From NCBI GenBank assembly GCA_028293375.1, contig JAQGOY010000150.1:1-38556 (forward strand): a stretch of DNA of 38,556 nt, given 5' to 3'. This DNA comes from Verrucomicrobiales bacterium. Lineage in GTDB: Bacteria > Verrucomicrobiota > Verrucomicrobiia > Limisphaerales > JAQGOY01. Below the pieces are notes generated by a model. That model was not told the origin of the DNA. It worked only from the letters and a program-made list of their open reading frames with translations, and made no database searches. Positions 25,405 through 33,805 of this stretch are shown here, piece after piece; position 1 is the first letter of the stretch; every line of letters begins with the position of its first letter. Position numbers and translations under genes: made by a program.

Positions 25405-26217
25405 ATGGTAATTAATACAAATACACCGGCAACGAGCAGTGCTCGCTTGCTCTCAGAATCATCGTCCATGTTGTCCAAGTCTCTTGCGAGATTGTCTTCG
25501 GGATCGAAAATCGTATCCCCAGAAGATGATGCAGCAGGTATGGCGGTATCCATGCGATTTGATGCCCAACAGAACAGAACTTCGGCCGCCAGCGCAAACG
25601 TCGGAAACGCGATTTCCTTCAGCCAGACCCAAGACGGGTTCCTGCAGAAGATCGGCAAAGCATTCGACCGTATGTCTGAGCTGAGCGTTCTGTCTCAGGA
25701 CATCACGAAAACCGACACGGATCGTGGTTTATATGACAAGGAGTTTCAAACCCTTGCCACTTACATCACCAACACCGCGAGCAAAGACTTTAACGGGGTG
25801 AGTCTTTTCAGCACGAATGGTCAGGATGTGACCACCGATGGAGAAGGCAACACCACGAGTACGTTCACCATGAACGGTATCGACCTGGGAGCAAGTGCTT
25901 ACACCAGCGCGACCGGTGCAGACGTGACGACAACCACGAATGCCGCCAGTGCATTGACCACGGTCAAAGCAGCCATCACACAGTTGGCTACGGACCGCGC
26001 ATCAGTGGGAGCGAACATCTCGCGATTGTCCTACACGGGTGAACAATTGGGAGTCTTGAAGGATAATATCGGCGCTGCCAACAGCCGCATCAAGGATGTG
26101 GATGTGGCGGAAGAATCCACCAAATATGCCCGCTACAACATACTGGTCCAGGCAGGCACAGCGATGTTGGCGCAGGCTAACTCAAGCCCTCAATCTGCCC
26201 TCCGGCTCTTAGGATAG
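25405..26217 (+). CDS. Flagellin
   Basis: A 270-residue flagellin with both conserved ends. The N-terminal D0/D1 part reads SMLSKSLARLSSGSKIVSPE then DDAAGMAVSMRFDAQ, and the C-terminal D1/D0 part has GANISRLSYT, RIKDVDVAEESTKYARYNIL then AMLAQANSSPQSALRLLG. The short, Thr/Ala-rich middle (about 140-190) means small outer domains, and the length is near the lower end for flagellins. It has a sigma-28 promoter, a structured 135-base leader and a strong terminator, so it is a single-gene unit. Export is by the flagellar type III system. No other flagellar gene is in the window, so the basal body and hook genes must lie elsewhere. The final helix has ANSSPQ where ANQxPQ is usual. Confidence 0.95.
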   Translation: MVINTNTPATSSARLLSESSSMLSKSLARLSSGSKIVSPEDDAAGMAVSMRFDAQQNRTSAASANVGNAISFSQTQDGFLQKIGKAFDRMSELSVLSQDITKTDTDRGLYDKEFQTLATYITNTASKDFNGVSLFSTNGQDVTTDGEGNTTSTFTMNGIDLGASAYTSATGADVTTTTNAASALTTVKAAITQLATDRASVGANISRLSYTGEQLGVLKDNIGAANSRIKDVDVAEESTKYARYNILVQAGTAMLAQANSSPQSALRLLG

Positions 26218-26243
26218 AGCACGTCTGGCAGGTTTAGAAAGCT

Positions 26244-26287
26244 CTCGGGCAGCGTCCGCTTCGCTGCCCGAGGTTTTCTTTTTTTAG
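26244..26287 (+). terminator. Rho-independent terminator after flagellin
   Basis: CTCGGGCAGCG and CGCTGCCCGAG form a perfect 11-bp GC-rich stem with the 7-base loop TCCGCTT, followed by GTTTTCTTTTTTT. It starts 26 bases after the flagellin stop. Confidence 0.95.
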
Positions 26288-26342
26288 CGGATGGCTTCAC
26301 TTCGCTCTGGCAATTGCAGGAGTCGTGTTCCAGGTTGAAGCC

Positions 26343-27665
26343 ATGAAGTGTTACCAGGTCCTGTTTTCGTTTTTACTTTTTGTTGGAGGAACTTTTTTCA
26401 ATCTGAATTCTTCGGGGGCAGAGGGGATGCAAAAACCATTGATGAAGGATTTCATGGGAATCAATGGGCACACAGTGCAATTCAAGCCGGAACTTTACCG
26501 ACCAGCTGTCGGACTGGTGCGGGATTATCATGATATTCAATGGGACATTGGTGACGACACCGATCATGTCACGACGTTTCCGATGGCCCGAAACAAGGTG
26601 GACTGGAGCCAGGTTTACGGGAGTTGGGCAAAAGTCGGATTTGTCACGGATGTGAGTGTCATGTTTCCGAGATTGACCACCAACCATTGGAAAAATCTTC
26701 CTGCGGATGCATTTCGTTATGGAAAGTCGTTCGGCGCATATTTTGGCCCTGCGGCCGGGCATGGCCTTGTGAGTTCCGTAGAGATTGGAAACGAGCCAGG
26801 ACACTACTCGGATGCAGATTATCGATCCCTTTTTCAGAACATGGCGCGTGGATTGCGGGAGGGGGATCCGAAGCTGAGCATCGTCACCTGTGCGCTGACG
26901 GTTGGAAAAAGTCATAAGTATGCAAAAAGCGTTACTTGCGTGGAAGGCCTAACCAACCTGTTCGATGTGCTGAATATCCACAGCTATGCTGAGGCGGAGA
27001 AGTGGCCGACGTGGAAACGGTCCTATCCGGAAGATCCGAAGCTGACGTATCTGACCGACATTATTGCACTGGCCGATTGGCGAGACAAGCACGCGGCAGG
27101 CAAGGCGGTATGGCTCACGGAATTTGGCTATGATTCCTCCACCAAAACACCGGCCACCAACGGGCCATTTGCCAAATGGATCGGAAACACGGACGTGGAG
27201 CAGGCGCGCTACCTGGTGAGGTCATTCCTCCTGTTTTCGAAAATGCCGGTGGAGAGAGCGTATATTTATTTCTTTGACGACAAAGACGAGCCGCAGATCC
27301 ACGGGTCATCCGGTTTAACGCGCAATTTCGTTCCGAAACCATCGTTTTACGCAGTGGCACACCTGCAAAACACCCTGGGGGAATATCGATTTGAAAAGGC
27401 CCTGGCGGAAGGCGAGGACTCTGTATTCTGGCACCAATATGGAAATGGGAAAGATAAGAATAAAAAGATACTGGCGGGTTGGACAGCGCAAGGGGGGAAT
27501 ACTGAAAAAACAGTAACAATTCCTACTCTTGAAAAATTCAAAACAGTCAGGGGTGAGCGAATGCCTTTGGGCAAACAGGAAGCGGAACACTGGGGCCTCG
27601 GCCTGAATGACACCACAGTGAAATTAAACGAGTCGCCGGTCTACCTATTCCTGGAGTCAAAATAA
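26343..27665 (+). CDS. Secreted clan GH-A glycoside hydrolase-like protein
   Basis: A 440-residue exported protein. ATG 26343 begins the signal peptide (MKCYQVLFSFLLFVGGTFF, cleavage near GAE); an upstream GTG at 26325 only adds polar residues. The pattern fits a TIM barrel of clan GH-A, close in style to GH39 and GH5: SVEIGNEPGHY with acid/base candidate E151 at the end of strand 4, and VWLTEFGYD with nucleophile candidate E260 at strand 7, about 109 residues apart. Other barrel pieces are MGINGHT, FDVLNIHSYAE and RAYIYFFDDKDEPQIHG. A small C-terminal beta domain (about 355-440) follows. Exact GH family and substrate are not certain. It stands alone between the flagellin terminator and a converging operon. 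Confidence 0.8.
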   Translation: MKCYQVLFSFLLFVGGTFFNLNSSGAEGMQKPLMKDFMGINGHTVQFKPELYRPAVGLVRDYHDIQWDIGDDTDHVTTFPMARNKVDWSQVYGSWAKVGFVTDVSVMFPRLTTNHWKNLPADAFRYGKSFGAYFGPAAGHGLVSSVEIGNEPGHYSDADYRSLFQNMARGLREGDPKLSIVTCALTVGKSHKYAKSVTCVEGLTNLFDVLNIHSYAEAEKWPTWKRSYPEDPKLTYLTDIIALADWRDKHAAGKAVWLTEFGYDSSTKTPATNGPFAKWIGNTDVEQARYLVRSFLLFSKMPVERAYIYFFDDKDEPQIHGSSGLTRNFVPKPSFYAVAHLQNTLGEYRFEKALAEGEDSVFWHQYGNGKDKNKKILAGWTAQGGNTEKTVTIPTLEKFKTVRGERMPLGKQEAEHWGLGLNDTTVKLNESPVYLFLESK

Positions 27666-27687
27666 TCCTGGTCTCCCGAGGAAGAAG

Positions 27688-28752
27688 TCAAACCAAAGCA
27701 CGGGACAGGAAACTGACGAAATTTCCGTGCATTACTTTTTCGATGGAAGACTCGGAGAAACCCCTCTTCTGCAAAATAGGAACCAGCTTTTGCAAGTCCG
27801 CAATGGTTTCGAGGTCACCCGGGGATTGCTCCTGACCGAAAGCTCCATCAAGATCCGAGCCGATGCCGACGTGATTATCATTTCCTGATAACTGGCAAAT
27901 ATAGTCAATCTGATCAGCCACGTTTTGCAGGGATACTCCTGACGAAGCGGGGGTGGTCTGGCCTCGGACCCAGTTGGGAACCAGCATCCAGGCGTCGAAC
28001 GCCACGCCAATGACGGAACCGCGCTCGAACAGGGCCTTGAACTGATCGTCCGAATATTGGCGGTTATGGGGCACGATGGCGCGAGCGTTGTTGTGACTGG
28101 CCCAGACCGGGCCCTGGTAGAGATCCAAGGCCTCCCAAAAAGCCTGGTCACAAAGGTGAGTGGCATCGAGGATCATTTTCAGCCGATCCATTTCGCGCAG
28201 CAAATCTCTGCCTTTTGGGGAAAGAGGGGCGCTTGAATCCGTGCCGTAAGCGTAGGTGCCAGGACCATAATGGGCCGGTCCGATGGCTCGCAAACCTTGC
28301 TGGTAGAACTCCAACAGGAAGGAAACATCAACGATCCCATCCGCGCACTCCATGCTTAAGATGTAGCCGACGGGAGTGTTGGTCGAATCTCTGGACCACG
28401 CAGCAAGATGAGCATTCATTTCTGCGGAAGTTCGGATTTGAGCCATCTGTTTTTGGCGCTCCATAAGGCGATACCAAGCCAACTGGCCCTGCAATTGAGC
28501 CCAGCACTGTTCGGCAGAACGCCACCCGCTTAAAGGATGCCCGGGTTTGGCGAACCGTCCAATCAAAGTGGCCACACAAAGCCCTATATTTCCGCGACGC
28601 ATTTCGGGGAAACAAACGGTGTTGAGCCCCCTGTCGGGCTTGTCCTTCATCTGCAATTCCCGAGCACGGATTTCATGAATGGGACGCCTTAAATCGCGAT
28701 TCCATTCCATGGCGTTCATGCTGAGGTCGAGGTGAGCGTCAAAAATGAACAT
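27688..28752 (-). CDS. M19-family (renal-type) membrane/amino-acyl dipeptidase
   Basis: A 354-residue amidohydrolase-fold dipeptidase, not exported (no signal). Start ATG 28752 gives MFIFDAHLDL with the first metal pair H7-x-D9. The bridging acid is E135 (LSMECADG), then H199 (LDATHL) and H220 (ASHNNARAI), and an acid in GIGSDLDGAFG (D300/D302). This is the complete M19 set. M19 enzymes split dipeptides and, unusually, accept those with a D-residue at the C-terminal side. The start lies five bases after the stop of the D-serine-dehydratase-like gene, so it is the third gene of the operon. Release of D-amino acids from L,D-dipeptides, for example from peptidoglycan, would feed the upstream enzyme (inference). 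Confidence 0.93.
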   Translation of the reverse strand: MFIFDAHLDLSMNAMEWNRDLRRPIHEIRARELQMKDKPDRGLNTVCFPEMRRGNIGLCVATLIGRFAKPGHPLSGWRSAEQCWAQLQGQLAWYRLMERQKQMAQIRTSAEMNAHLAAWSRDSTNTPVGYILSMECADGIVDVSFLLEFYQQGLRAIGPAHYGPGTYAYGTDSSAPLSPKGRDLLREMDRLKMILDATHLCDQAFWEALDLYQGPVWASHNNARAIVPHNRQYSDDQFKALFERGSVIGVAFDAWMLVPNWVRGQTTPASSGVSLQNVADQIDYICQLSGNDNHVGIGSDLDGAFGQEQSPGDLETIADLQKLVPILQKRGFSESSIEKVMHGNFVSFLSRALV

Positions 28753-28757
28753 AGATG

Positions 28758-29840
28758 TTATTCCTTGAGGGCACGTCCGCGATGAATTTTCCATCGGGTT
28801 GAAGCGAGATTCTTAAAGACAACCACTGCTTCGTCATAAAGGGCGCAAGTAGGACAGATGTGTTTTGGAAAGGCGTAGAGCGCGGTGCCAATTTTTAAGT
28901 TCAAAGCAGTGCGAATAACCAGATGTTCCTCGCTATGGCCAACCAGCTCGGCGTCGGGTATTTGAGGAAGCCAAAGTCTTGGCTGAGGACTTTCGGAAGC
29001 GACGGCCTTGTGACCAAGGTCGAGGCAATAGTGGTTTGGAGTCGGGTTGCTGATGACGCGGCAGAGGAGTGTGGCTGCAAGCTGAAAAGGAAGGTCAGGA
29101 TATTGTTGCGAATAGCCCGCGTCCCAGAGGAGAGGGGTGCCCGGAGCACATTCTGTCTCCGGAAGCAACGCATTGAAGGGAAAAGTGGGGGTTCCTCCGG
29201 CCACGATTTCGATGGGTCGATCTTTTGATCGGAGTTGAGAGCGAATCTCCAACACGGGAGTCATCGCCTCTCGGTGTTCCTTCTCACGAACGGCCAGATC
29301 CTGGGCATGAATATGGCCGTCATAGGCATGGAGGCCGCGCACGCGTAGCCCGGGCAAGGTTTCGAGCCTGGCAAAAAAATCCGGGACAAACTTTGGAGCA
29401 ATGCCGGTTCGATGCATTCCACAATCCACATCCACCCACACATCGATGGGAGAGTGAGCAAAAAAGCAGGACAGCTCATGGGAGCTGAAATCGTTATCGA
29501 GGATGGTGGAAAACCGGGTTTGCGGAAAAGCTTCGACCAGGATTTTTAGTCTATTTATGTTGGGGCCGACAGGTTGAAAGGCGAGGAGAATATCCCCTGC
29601 CCCGGCCCGGGCGCACATTTCGCTTTCTGCGATGGTAGCTGTTTTGAATTTTTCAATCCCGCTGTTGCGACAAAGCGCGACGACCTCCTGCATTTTGTGA
29701 GTCTTGACGTGAGGCCGCAGACGAGCAGCTGGAGCCAGGCGCAGCATCGAGTCGATGTTGGACTGGATGCGTTGGGGATAGACCAGCAAGGAAGGCGACG
29801 GGACATCCTCCTGGTTTACTATTTCAAACCAGTGGTCCAC
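28758..29840 (-). CDS. D-serine dehydratase / D-threonine aldolase-family PLP enzyme
   Basis: A 360-residue fold-type III PLP enzyme (alanine-racemase-like barrel plus C-terminal beta domain). The PLP-lysine motif is LRPHVKTHK (K46), followed by KFKTATIAESEM, VDVDCGMHRTG and IVAGGTPTF, all typical of the D-threonine aldolase / DSD1 group. The C-terminal metal site is HICPTC, so H327-x-C329. From memory, eukaryotic D-serine dehydratases of this fold bind zinc with His-x-Cys, while D-threonine aldolases use His-x-Asp. This favours D-serine (or similar D-hydroxy-amino acid) dehydration to pyruvate and ammonia. The gene overlaps ridA by 17 bases upstream and is followed after five bases by the M19 dipeptidase. 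D-threonine aldolase remains possible. Confidence 0.9.
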   Translation of the reverse strand: MDHWFEIVNQEDVPSPSLLVYPQRIQSNIDSMLRLAPAARLRPHVKTHKMQEVVALCRNSGIEKFKTATIAESEMCARAGAGDILLAFQPVGPNINRLKILVEAFPQTRFSTILDNDFSSHELSCFFAHSPIDVWVDVDCGMHRTGIAPKFVPDFFARLETLPGLRVRGLHAYDGHIHAQDLAVREKEHREAMTPVLEIRSQLRSKDRPIEIVAGGTPTFPFNALLPETECAPGTPLLWDAGYSQQYPDLPFQLAATLLCRVISNPTPNHYCLDLGHKAVASESPQPRLWLPQIPDAELVGHSEEHLVIRTALNLKIGTALYAFPKHICPTCALYDEAVVVFKNLASTRWKIHRGRALKE

Positions 29841-30309
29841 GAGTTTTGGCGGTTAGTTCGAAAATAGCCTCAATTTCCACTGCGATATTGGTCGGGAGTG
29901 AGCCCATGCCGACCGCACTGCGCGCTCCAATTCCGTTTTCCTGGCCAAAGACTTCGGCGAATAATTCGCTGCAGCCATTAATAATTTTAGGGTGATCGGT
30001 GAAATCAGGGGAACAATTGACCATACCCAGGATTTTAATGACGCGCCCCACTTTATCGAGAGAGCCAAGCTGATCGCGCAAGGTAGCGAGGATGGCGAGG
30101 CCGACCTGACGTGCGGCGGAGTAGCCCTGGTCAAAGGAGAGATCGACCCCGACTTTTCCGCAGATCAGGGTTTTATCTTCCCTGAGGGGACCGTGACCAG
30201 AGACGTAGATCAGATTGCCGCAAACGACGAGAGGTTTATAAACGCCGACCGGTTTCGGGGCCGGGGGCAAAATTAAATTTAGAGCTTGGAATCGGGCTTC
30301 GTTGGACAT
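29824..30309 (-). CDS. RidA-family (YjgF/YER057c) enamine/imine deaminase
   Basis: A 161-residue protein of the Rid family, longer than the usual 125-130 because of an N-terminal stretch (RFQALNLILPPAPKPVG). The core has LIYVSGHGPL, then ARQVGLAILATLRDQLGSLD, and the active-site arginine R130 in GARSAVGMGSLP, then VEIEAIFEL. Rid proteins with this arginine hydrolyse reactive 2-aminoacrylate-type enamines, which PLP dehydratases for serine and threonine release. It is the first gene of the operon; its last 17 bases overlap the start of the PLP enzyme. Direct coupling of a Rid protein to a D-serine-dehydratase-like enzyme is functionally sensible and supports that reading of the neighbour. Confidence 0.93.
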   Translation of the reverse strand: MSNEARFQALNLILPPAPKPVGVYKPLVVCGNLIYVSGHGPLREDKTLICGKVGVDLSFDQGYSAARQVGLAILATLRDQLGSLDKVGRVIKILGMVNCSPDFTDHPKIINGCSELFAEVFGQENGIGARSAVGMGSLPTNIAVEIEAIFELTAKTRGPLV

Positions 30310-30375
30310 GCCACCTCATACAAAAGGAGAAAAGCAAAAAAGCAAAGCTCGAAACAGAAGGACGGATTGGGAATT

Positions 30376-30744
30376 CTAAGAGGATTGGAGATCTTCCTCA
30401 GATTCGTCCAATTCGTAGAGCGATTTTAAGCGGTAAACTTCAGAGAGGATGACATCGTGCAGATGGACCATTTGTTTGAGGGAACAGAAAAGCGAGACCG
30501 TTTTCACCCGGACATTTTTTTCATAGAAATGAAAGTCCGCGGAATTGGTGATGGGCAATCGCTGGGGGTAAGGGCAATCATCCGGACGCTGGCCATTGAG
30601 GACCATATTCCAGAGAGACATTAAAAGAAGTTCTTCGTTAGGATCGGAGTAAAGAGAGGGGGCGGGGGCGAACCTAAAGGAGAAATCCTCGTAAATACTA
30701 TCAATGAGGCTAGACCTTTTTTCATTTAGACCTATGGTTTTCAT
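30376..30744 (-). CDS. Small hypothetical protein
   Basis: A 122-residue protein that I do not recognise. I chose ATG 30744 (MKTIGLNEKRSSLIDSIYED) over an upstream start that adds 16 unlikely residues. It has no signal, no membrane segment and no cysteine motif. The middle is aromatic and polar (PYPQRLPITNSADFHFYEKN); the end is helical and acidic (HLHDVILSEVYRLKSLYELD, then ESEEDLQSS), perhaps a coiled coil. It lies 66 bases upstream of ridA on the same strand, so it could be the head of that operon. Coding is likely but not certain. Confidence 0.55.
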   Translation of the reverse strand: MKTIGLNEKRSSLIDSIYEDFSFRFAPAPSLYSDPNEELLLMSLWNMVLNGQRPDDCPYPQRLPITNSADFHFYEKNVRVKTVSLFCSLKQMVHLHDVILSEVYRLKSLYELDESEEDLQSS

Positions 30745-31066
30745 ACACTTCTGATTGTTCGACTGAGTTGGCTGACCGACTAACAAAACCAAGGGGTTGC
30801 TAGAACCGTGCCAACCGTAAAAACAAGTCGGAGAAAATTAATTTTCCGAATTTATTAAGGATTCTGAGGTTTGTCAGACAACTCCCCGAAAAGTGTCTCA
30901 GGCCGGGAATGGAAATGTTTACACAACGTTCAAATTTGAGACAGAAACACGATTATTTTTTATAAAAGCAAAACTAAAAGCAAGCGCTAGGGTCGTTTGG
31001 CCCCATGGATGAGGCCAGTCAGAAGGGTAATTGACCGGGAAAAGACTTTGGGGGTAGTATTGATGG
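30745..31066. other. Intergenic region between divergent genes
   Basis: About 320 bases without a credible gene, between the small hypothetical gene and the metzincin gene. It is A+T-rich around 30820-30860 and holds one imperfect inverted repeat, TCGGA(GA)AAATT/AATTTTCCGA at 30828-30849, that could be an operator. GGGGGTAG (about 31050-31057) may be the ribosome-binding site of the protease. I see no small RNA or convincing promoter. Confidence 0.5.
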
Positions 31067-33769
31067 GTGATCCCAGCCCGAAAGCGACCCACCTCGCATG
31101 TGCCTGAGGAGGGGTCATTCCTCCCTGCGCACTTTCTGATTGCGACCCTGGTCTGGCTAATCCTGTCCCATGGCGAAAACGGGTGGGCGAAGCCGCCTGT
31201 TTCGACCTGGTCGACAGGGATCAAGAAAGTACTCATCATCCCGGTGCGATTCACGGACCAGGCAGGGCCTACCGACGCTCCTGGTCCAGGGGGCCTCTTG
31301 TCGGGTTGGGGAAACGTGACCAACGGGACGGCATTGACGGAGATAAGCAATTCCTTCGCAAAGCAGTCATTTGGCAAGTGCATTGTACAGTTCACCGTGC
31401 TGCCGGAAATCAACCTGGGGTTGAGCTACACGGAGTATAACAAGCCGCTTACCCCGGATTCGGCGCTCTCAAAATTCACACGCTGGGCTGAACCCGGGTC
31501 TTTTGCCGACGACGTGCGCGCGAAGGCCCGGCAAGTGGGTCTGGGGAATGGGAATGCCGCTTTGTATGACAGTGACAACTACGATTTGGACATCATGGCA
31601 TGCGGGTTTATCCCCGGGCAGGGATTTGTTTCGTCAGGAAATGTGCATGGGAAGGGAATCCTGGCAATATCCTTCCGGGTGCTGGCGCATGAAATGGGAC
31701 ATAACTTTGGGCTTGAACATGGGAATGGGCTTTCGAGAGGGAGTTACTACTCCCTGCAGAATAATGGAACGTTTTTTTACGATGCGTATGCGGATGTTTA
31801 CGACCTGATGGGATTCAAAGAGACGAACGTGGTGCCCTTGCCAAATGATCGCGACGCCAATGTTTATTGGAAAAACCTGTTGGGGTGGCTGCCGGATGAG
31901 AATGTGGCTAACCCTGCAGTTTCCGGCATTTACCGGCTGCATGCTTACGATCAGGGAACTCTGGAGGAAGGCAATAATTATGCGGCACGGATTATCCGCG
32001 ATCCAAGCCGGGTCTACTGGTTAAGTTTCCGACAGGCGATTACCAACACGGAGGGGTTGTGGTCGCAGAACGGGCTTGAGGTGCATTTGGGCGGGGAATC
32101 GACTATCGCGACGAGCGGACATACCACGTTGATTGACATGACGCCTGGAAGCCGGGGTTATCCGGGCGCTTCCAATTCGCCTTACGCGACGATGTACGAT
32201 GCACCGCTGGCGATAGGAAAGACTTTTTCCGACAATGAAGCGGCACTGCACATTACGCCAATTAGAAAAGGGGGGACTGCTCCCGAGTCGCTGGATGTAG
32301 TGATAAACCATGGTCCTTATCCCGGCAATGTGGCACCGACACTTTCCATTTCCCCGGCAAGCGTCACATTAAAAGCGGGAGTGGCACAATTGTCTACAGC
32401 CACGGCCGGGGATGGTGATGGGGATACTTTGGCGTATTACTGGGAATTCGATGATCCCGACAAATTGGGTGGTTGCGAAACAGGAGGAACAAGTCAGGAT
32501 GCCAGGCTCTCGACCCAGGGAAGCCACGCATGGACGCGCAACGGGCAATATTATGTTCGTTGCACGGTTTCCGACATGAAAGGGCATACCATCACCGCCT
32601 CCACCGTGGCAACGATTACCAATGGCACGTCAGGAATTCTTTCGATCCACGGTTTGGTGCAGGATGAATTGGGACACCCACTGGCTGGGGCAATTGTCAA
32701 TAACTACAAGTCAACAACTGTCCACTACGGGGCGACCAATTTTGCGGGATCCAATGAGACAGCGTCGGATGGAAAATACATGGTTCAGCTTCCGCCCATT
32801 GGACCATTCACTTACACGCTCTCCGTGCTCTACCAGGGCTATTCGTTCACCTGCTCCATTCCGAGCGCGACAATTTCGGTAGGGGCGGCCAGCGTATCGA
32901 ACATTAATTTCACCCGTGTGCGATCGAGTCGCACCATCTCGGGGGGAGTGATCGTGGCAGGCCGCAGTTATGATCCAGCAATAGACGGGATACTACTGAT
33001 TAATAATGGCAACCAAAGCGTGAGCGCCACGACGGGTTCGTGGCAGATGACAATTGCAGACGGGGCACTGGCCACTATTACAACGGCACCGGCGAACCCT
33101 GCATACACCGTGTTCAACTATGCCCCTAATCCTTTCGTGGTGGTGAACGACCTGAACGTTTCGCATCTCTTCGTGACTATTCCCGGGCATATGCCGGCAG
33201 TGGGATTCGCGTCAAGTGGCGCCACCAGCGATGACAATGCGGGAACGATAAACATCCCGGTGAACTTGACTCCCCCTGCTGGATCGACCAGTTGGGTCAC
33301 AGACCAGTCAGCCTATTATATGATTGATTCCAGCAGCACTGCTGAATATGGAGTGGATTACAAGACGTCCGGTGGCTTAGTCACTTTTTACGCCAACAAG
33401 ACCCCGGTGGCGAAAAGCATTCCGCTAAAAATCATGCACAACTCTGTGCCTAAAAATCGCACGGTGGTGATCCGACTGAAGCCGGGCAGCTCGATTTCCG
33501 CCCTTGGCCCAATTAGCACCTATACCTACACGATCAATAATCCGCCGCCGGGGATCAGTTCGGTCAATTCCACGAATGGAACAGTCAATCTTTCCTGGCC
33601 GGGAGTCGAGTCGGGCCGGTATACGGTGGAGTCCACGTTGGGATTGAATCCACCGGCGTGGACCAACCTCCCTGTGCATACTTTACTGCCTGGGCAGAAT
33701 GGATCCATGACGAGAAATATTTTGACCAATGGAACAACCAACGAGTTTTTCCGGATCAAGATTGAGTGA
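31067..33769 (+). CDS. Large secreted metzincin protease, gametolysin (M11)-like, with PKD and other beta domains
   Basis: A 900-residue exported protease. GTG 31067 follows an in-frame TGA at 31061, so the start is there or at a GTG 33 bases on. The signal is FLIATLVWLILSHGENGWA (about residues 23-41). The catalytic domain has the metzincin zinc motif HEMGHNFGLEH (H208, E209, H212, H218) and a Met-turn YDLMG with M248. Spacing and fold resemble M11 gametolysin and M6-like enzymes that cut extracellular matrix proteins. Then come a PKD-like domain (GDGDTLAYYWEFDDP, about 445-525), a carboxypeptidase-regulatory-like domain (GLVQDELGHPLAGAIVNNY), a Calx-beta-like segment (EYGVDY...VTFYANKT) and the C-terminal FFRIKIE domain. 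It probably degrades external protein or acts at the cell surface. Confidence 0.9.
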   Translation: MIPARKRPTSHVPEEGSFLPAHFLIATLVWLILSHGENGWAKPPVSTWSTGIKKVLIIPVRFTDQAGPTDAPGPGGLLSGWGNVTNGTALTEISNSFAKQSFGKCIVQFTVLPEINLGLSYTEYNKPLTPDSALSKFTRWAEPGSFADDVRAKARQVGLGNGNAALYDSDNYDLDIMACGFIPGQGFVSSGNVHGKGILAISFRVLAHEMGHNFGLEHGNGLSRGSYYSLQNNGTFFYDAYADVYDLMGFKETNVVPLPNDRDANVYWKNLLGWLPDENVANPAVSGIYRLHAYDQGTLEEGNNYAARIIRDPSRVYWLSFRQAITNTEGLWSQNGLEVHLGGESTIATSGHTTLIDMTPGSRGYPGASNSPYATMYDAPLAIGKTFSDNEAALHITPIRKGGTAPESLDVVINHGPYPGNVAPTLSISPASVTLKAGVAQLSTATAGDGDGDTLAYYWEFDDPDKLGGCETGGTSQDARLSTQGSHAWTRNGQYYVRCTVSDMKGHTITASTVATITNGTSGILSIHGLVQDELGHPLAGAIVNNYKSTTVHYGATNFAGSNETASDGKYMVQLPPIGPFTYTLSVLYQGYSFTCSIPSATISVGAASVSNINFTRVRSSRTISGGVIVAGRSYDPAIDGILLINNGNQSVSATTGSWQMTIADGALATITTAPANPAYTVFNYAPNPFVVVNDLNVSHLFVTIPGHMPAVGFASSGATSDDNAGTINIPVNLTPPAGSTSWVTDQSAYYMIDSSSTAEYGVDYKTSGGLVTFYANKTPVAKSIPLKIMHNSVPKNRTVVIRLKPGSSISALGPISTYTYTINNPPPGISSVNSTNGTVNLSWPGVESGRYTVESTLGLNPPAWTNLPVHTLLPGQNGSMTRNILTNGTTNEFFRIKIE

Positions 33770-33805
33770 TTTTTTTGTCAAGGTAACCTGTAGCAATAGC
33801 CTTTT

